From NCBI GenBank assembly GCA_035275065.1, contig DATENM010000163.1, forward strand, positions 1 to 58,356: a stretch of DNA of 58,356 bases. The letters are read 5' to 3'. Source of the stretch: Blastocatellia bacterium (lineage in GTDB: Bacteria > Acidobacteriota > Blastocatellia > UBA7656). Below are positions 56,031-58,356 of the stretch, piece by piece (the stretch's first letter is position 1; every line of letters begins with the position of its first letter). The notes beneath the pieces are model-generated. The model was given only the letters and a program-made list of their open reading frames with translations, was not told where the DNA came from and did not search any database. The translations under genes and the position numbers were made by a program.

Positions 56031-58356
56031 CTATTGCAGATTGAGAAAGCCGCCGCTGTCTTTGAGGTAGCTGCCGCCCTGGGTGCCGCTGATCGGCACG
56101 ATGTCCGGCGTGCTGATGTAGGTCGGCACCGCGCCGGTGTTGAAGTTTTCAGTCTCATCGCCGCGCGGCGCAAACATCATCGGCTGCTGGCCACGCACCA
56201 GCATGAAATAGTCGTCGTAGACGTCCTGCGTGTTGCCGGTGATCTCGACGCCGAACTGATGGTTGGCGTAGTCCGTGCCGCCGGGCGTCGACGCCAGGTT
56301 CGGGCTGTTCTTCATCGAAATGACGGCCTCGAAAAGTTGGTAGCTGGTCGTCAGGTTGATGGTTTTATTGATCGTGTCGTTGATGTTGTCGATGATGACG
56401 TTGATCGCGCCCGACGCGGCGGAGAAGGCCGAAGTGACCGTCAGGTGAGTATTATCGGTAATGCTCTGTACGGTGCGCTTCTGGCTTGAAATGACGATCT
56501 GATCGCCGACCGAAACTTCTGAAAGGAAGAGTGTGCCGGAGCCGACGACCGCCGTGCTCGAGGTCGCATTCGCGGTGCCGGTGAGCGCCGCGCGCGAAAG
56601 GTTATAGAGGTGCAGCTTGACCGTGACGGTGATCGCCGATGCCGCGCGCAGCATGAAGGTGAGCGCGTAGGGCTGCCCGGCCTTAATGCGCCTCTTGACG
56701 TTTTGGATCAACAGCCAGGTCGAGTTGGCTTTCAGCCACAGCGAGTCCGTGCTCGACACGTAAGCAATTTCATTGGTGGTCGAGGTGATCACCTTGTAGC
56801 CCGTGCCGCCAATCGCTGGCAGCGGCGTCGTCAGGCCGTCCCATCGCGCCCAACTGTATTGCTGGTCATTGGTGTTATCGACAAGTAAGGCATCGCCGTT
56901 GCCGAGCAACTGGCCGGGACTCATCATCGTCGCGGCAACGTCGAGGACACGCACCCCATCCGTGGCCCCCATGATGTCTTTAGCCGTGTAGAGATTCAGC
57001 GCCGCCGAATCAGATGATTTGCTGCTGGTGCCTTTAGCGTTGGCTGCATAGAAATACGCATAGGTGTTCGTCGGGTTGGTAAAGCCGAACACCTGCTTGA
57101 GATCGTACAGCTTGATCCCGAAGGGTGTGTGGCCTTTACCCGGCCCGATGCGATAGCGAGCTGCCGCCTCGCTCGCCGCCCCCTGCACAGTCGCGCCCCC
57201 ACTCGACATATAAGCAGCAAGATCGAAGTAGGTGCTGCTGCCGTTGTAGATGACAACCCATTTGTCAGTCGGCGTATTCCAGTTCGCTCCCACTATCAGC
57301 CCCTCGATGTGGACTCCCTGGCGCGCGATATAGACCAGAGTCGGGGTGCCGAGTGAGGAAGGCACCGCCGTATCCTGATCGACGGCTCCCGGCTCACCGG
57401 TTGTCAGGTTGTAGGTTGCCCCACTGGAGAATCCGCTCGCGCCGATGTCGTTTGTCCAGGTTGCATAGACGGTGATTGTCCCACCGGTCCCGAAGATGGC
57501 TTCCAAAGTCGCCCGATCAACAGTGACCGTATGGCCACCGCTCGGCGGCGCTTCAATCGCGCCGTTGGCTTCGGTCGCCGTGGAGGCGGTCAGATCAGCA
57601 GCGCTTACCCATAAGGTCGCCGTCGCGTGCGTACCGTTCGCGATATAAACGCTTGCCTTGCGCAGCTTGAGATTGCCCGATGTGGGTGCCGTTAAGACAA
57701 TGCGCAGGCCGGCCTTTTTCAGTTTCTTGATAGTCGGAGTGGTCAGGCCGGATGGCGCTGCCGTGTCGTCGCCAAGCGGGTCAACTTCCCAGGTCGAGAC
57801 GTTGAGAGCAGTTGCCGCCGATGCCGCACTGGAGCCGATCTCATTGGTGACATAGTTGTAAAACTCAATAGTTGTGGCGGTCGGATAAAGAGCAATGATG
57901 TCAGCCCGCTTCCAGTTGAAAGTGTCTTTGAAGTGCAGGCCATTATCGTTCTTGAACTCAGTGACGTTGTTGGTCGGTGTCGTGCCGTCGATGATATAGC
58001 CCAGCACCGTGCCACTGCCATTCTTCACCCGCGCGACAATCTCAACCTTCACGAGAACGGCAATCTGCGAAGTCGGGGCCTTTGTTTTAACTTTGATCTT
58101 CGCAGAGCTAGGAATCACTGTAGGCGCTGCCGGGATGGTCGGCACGGTGGTATCTTTTTCAACCGGGTCGGCTTTGAAATTGGCGAAGGGTAGAAGTGAA
58201 GAATCGGTCGATTTGAGGCTCGTACCTACGAGATTGGTTACATAGTAATACACCTTCAGGTTGCGATTCGTTGGCCCGCCAAAAGCGCTGATCATCTCAT
58301 CAGCGCGCATCTGAAGCGTGTAGTGGCCGCTCGTGCCGATGTTGATCTTCGCCGTC
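56031..58356 (-). CDS. Large beta-repeat tail-fibre-like protein (5' end outside the window)
   Basis: The frame is open to the right edge (15 further codons upstream of the ATG at 58310, including INIGTSGHYTLQ), so the N-terminus is missing. At least 774 residues are visible. Four copies of a module end in a Y-x-Y-x-(T/A)-N-x2-G-x-S-x2-S signature (for example YYYVTNLVGTSLKS, YNYVTNEIGSSAAS, YATWTNDIGASGFSS, YFYAANAKGTSSKS), each after a DT-x2-P linker: tandem Ig/FN3-like domains. The C-terminal ~300 residues resemble a carbohydrate-binding beta-sandwich. It is probably a phage-tail or surface-structure protein. Confidence 0.65.
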   Translation of the reverse strand, partial: TAKINIGTSGHYTLQMRADEMISAFGGPTNRNLKVYYYVTNLVGTSLKSTDSSLLPFANFKADPVEKDTTVPTIPAAPTVIPSSAKIKVKTKAPTSQIAVLVKVEIVARVKNGSGTVLGYIIDGTTPTNNVTEFKNDNGLHFKDTFNWKRADIIALYPTATTIEFYNYVTNEIGSSAASAATALNVSTWEVDPLGDDTAAPSGLTTPTIKKLKKAGLRIVLTAPTSGNLKLRKASVYIANGTHATATLWVSAADLTASTATEANGAIEAPPSGGHTVTVDRATLEAIFGTGGTITVYATWTNDIGASGFSSGATYNLTTGEPGAVDQDTAVPSSLGTPTLVYIARQGVHIEGLIVGANWNTPTDKWVVIYNGSSTYFDLAAYMSSGGATVQGAASEAAARYRIGPGKGHTPFGIKLYDLKQVFGFTNPTNTYAYFYAANAKGTSSKSSDSAALNLYTAKDIMGATDGVRVLDVAATMMSPGQLLGNGDALLVDNTNDQQYSWARWDGLTTPLPAIGGTGYKVITSTTNEIAYVSSTDSLWLKANSTWLLIQNVKRRIKAGQPYALTFMLRAASAITVTVKLHLYNLSRAALTGTANATSSTAVVGSGTLFLSEVSVGDQIVISSQKRTVQSITDNTHLTVTSAFSAASGAINVIIDNINDTINKTINLTTSYQLFEAVISMKNSPNLASTPGGTDYANHQFGVEITGNTQDVYDDYFMLVRGQQPMMFAPRGDETENFNTGAVPTYISTPDIVPISGTQGGSYLKDSGGFLNLQ

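Overview
The window looks like chromosome from a soil-type member of the Acidobacteriota (a Blastocatellia-like bacterium is my best guess) carrying a large integrated mobile element. The evidence for the host is the right-hand half: a very GC-rich backbone with a carboxypeptidase-regulatory-domain TonB-dependent receptor of the type abundant in that phylum, an ECF sigma/anti-sigma pair, the rpmE - DUF1385 - prfA - prmC block, and a BlaI/BlaR1 locus with repeat-bearing accessory proteins. The phylum is an inference from gene content; there is no rRNA in the window.

Positions 1 to about 30344 are markedly more AT-rich and read as the inside of a Tn7/Tn5053-like transposon. Two TniQ/TnsD-family genes (one truncated) and a small excisionase-like DNA-binding gene sit at the left. 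The right end is three ~20-bp direct repeats at 30196-30338, closed by a TACA terminus at 30344, just past the terminator of a chromosomal gene. The transposase genes proper (TnsA/B/C or TniA/B equivalents) would lie left of the window.

The cargo consists of several modules. (a) 4103-6991: a 59-aa protein, a secreted protein, a membrane-anchored coiled-coil protein and an exported caspase-like protease. (b) 7279-19287: a co-directional, mostly overlapping run that starts with a nucleotidyltransferase-like protein and an HTH/ImmA-IrrE regulator under a perfect 22-bp palindrome. It continues with a DUF4186-like protein, a radical SAM enzyme, a DPPW methyltransferase-like protein and an ASCH-domain protein. 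It ends with two proteins that share a UPF0200-like P-loop kinase domain, one fused to a Shedu/DUF4263 nuclease and one to phosphoesterase, nuclease-like, NACHT, pentapeptide and WD40 regions. This is the best candidate for an undescribed defence/conflict system. (c) 20202-27505: a NitT/TauT-type ABC importer co-transcribed with a histidine-kinase-like ATPase, a receiver-like protein, a HemN/HemW-like radical SAM protein and an amidohydrolase, preceded by a possible 29-aa peptide. (d) 27908-29814: a structured leader, a clavaminate-synthase-like oxygenase, a YbaK-type aminoacyl-tRNA deacylase and a 57-aa coiled-coil protein, ended by a terminator.

From 30345 the backbone begins. On the minus strand it has a secreted metalloprotease, a RibD-type reductase, a lectin-like secreted protein, an ABC-2 exporter, a TonB-dependent receptor, an anti-sigma factor and a sigma factor. 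On the plus strand follow rpmE, DUF1385, prfA, a serine hydrolase, prmC and a TonB_C-domain protein. On the minus strand come two secreted repeat proteins, a BlaR1-like M56 protease carrying the same 29-residue repeat, and BlaI with a tandem operator. The last 6.6 kb (minus strand) encode long beta-rich, tail-fibre-like proteins with small partners; at least the fibre and its small downstream partner carry Sec signal peptides. The last gene runs off the window.
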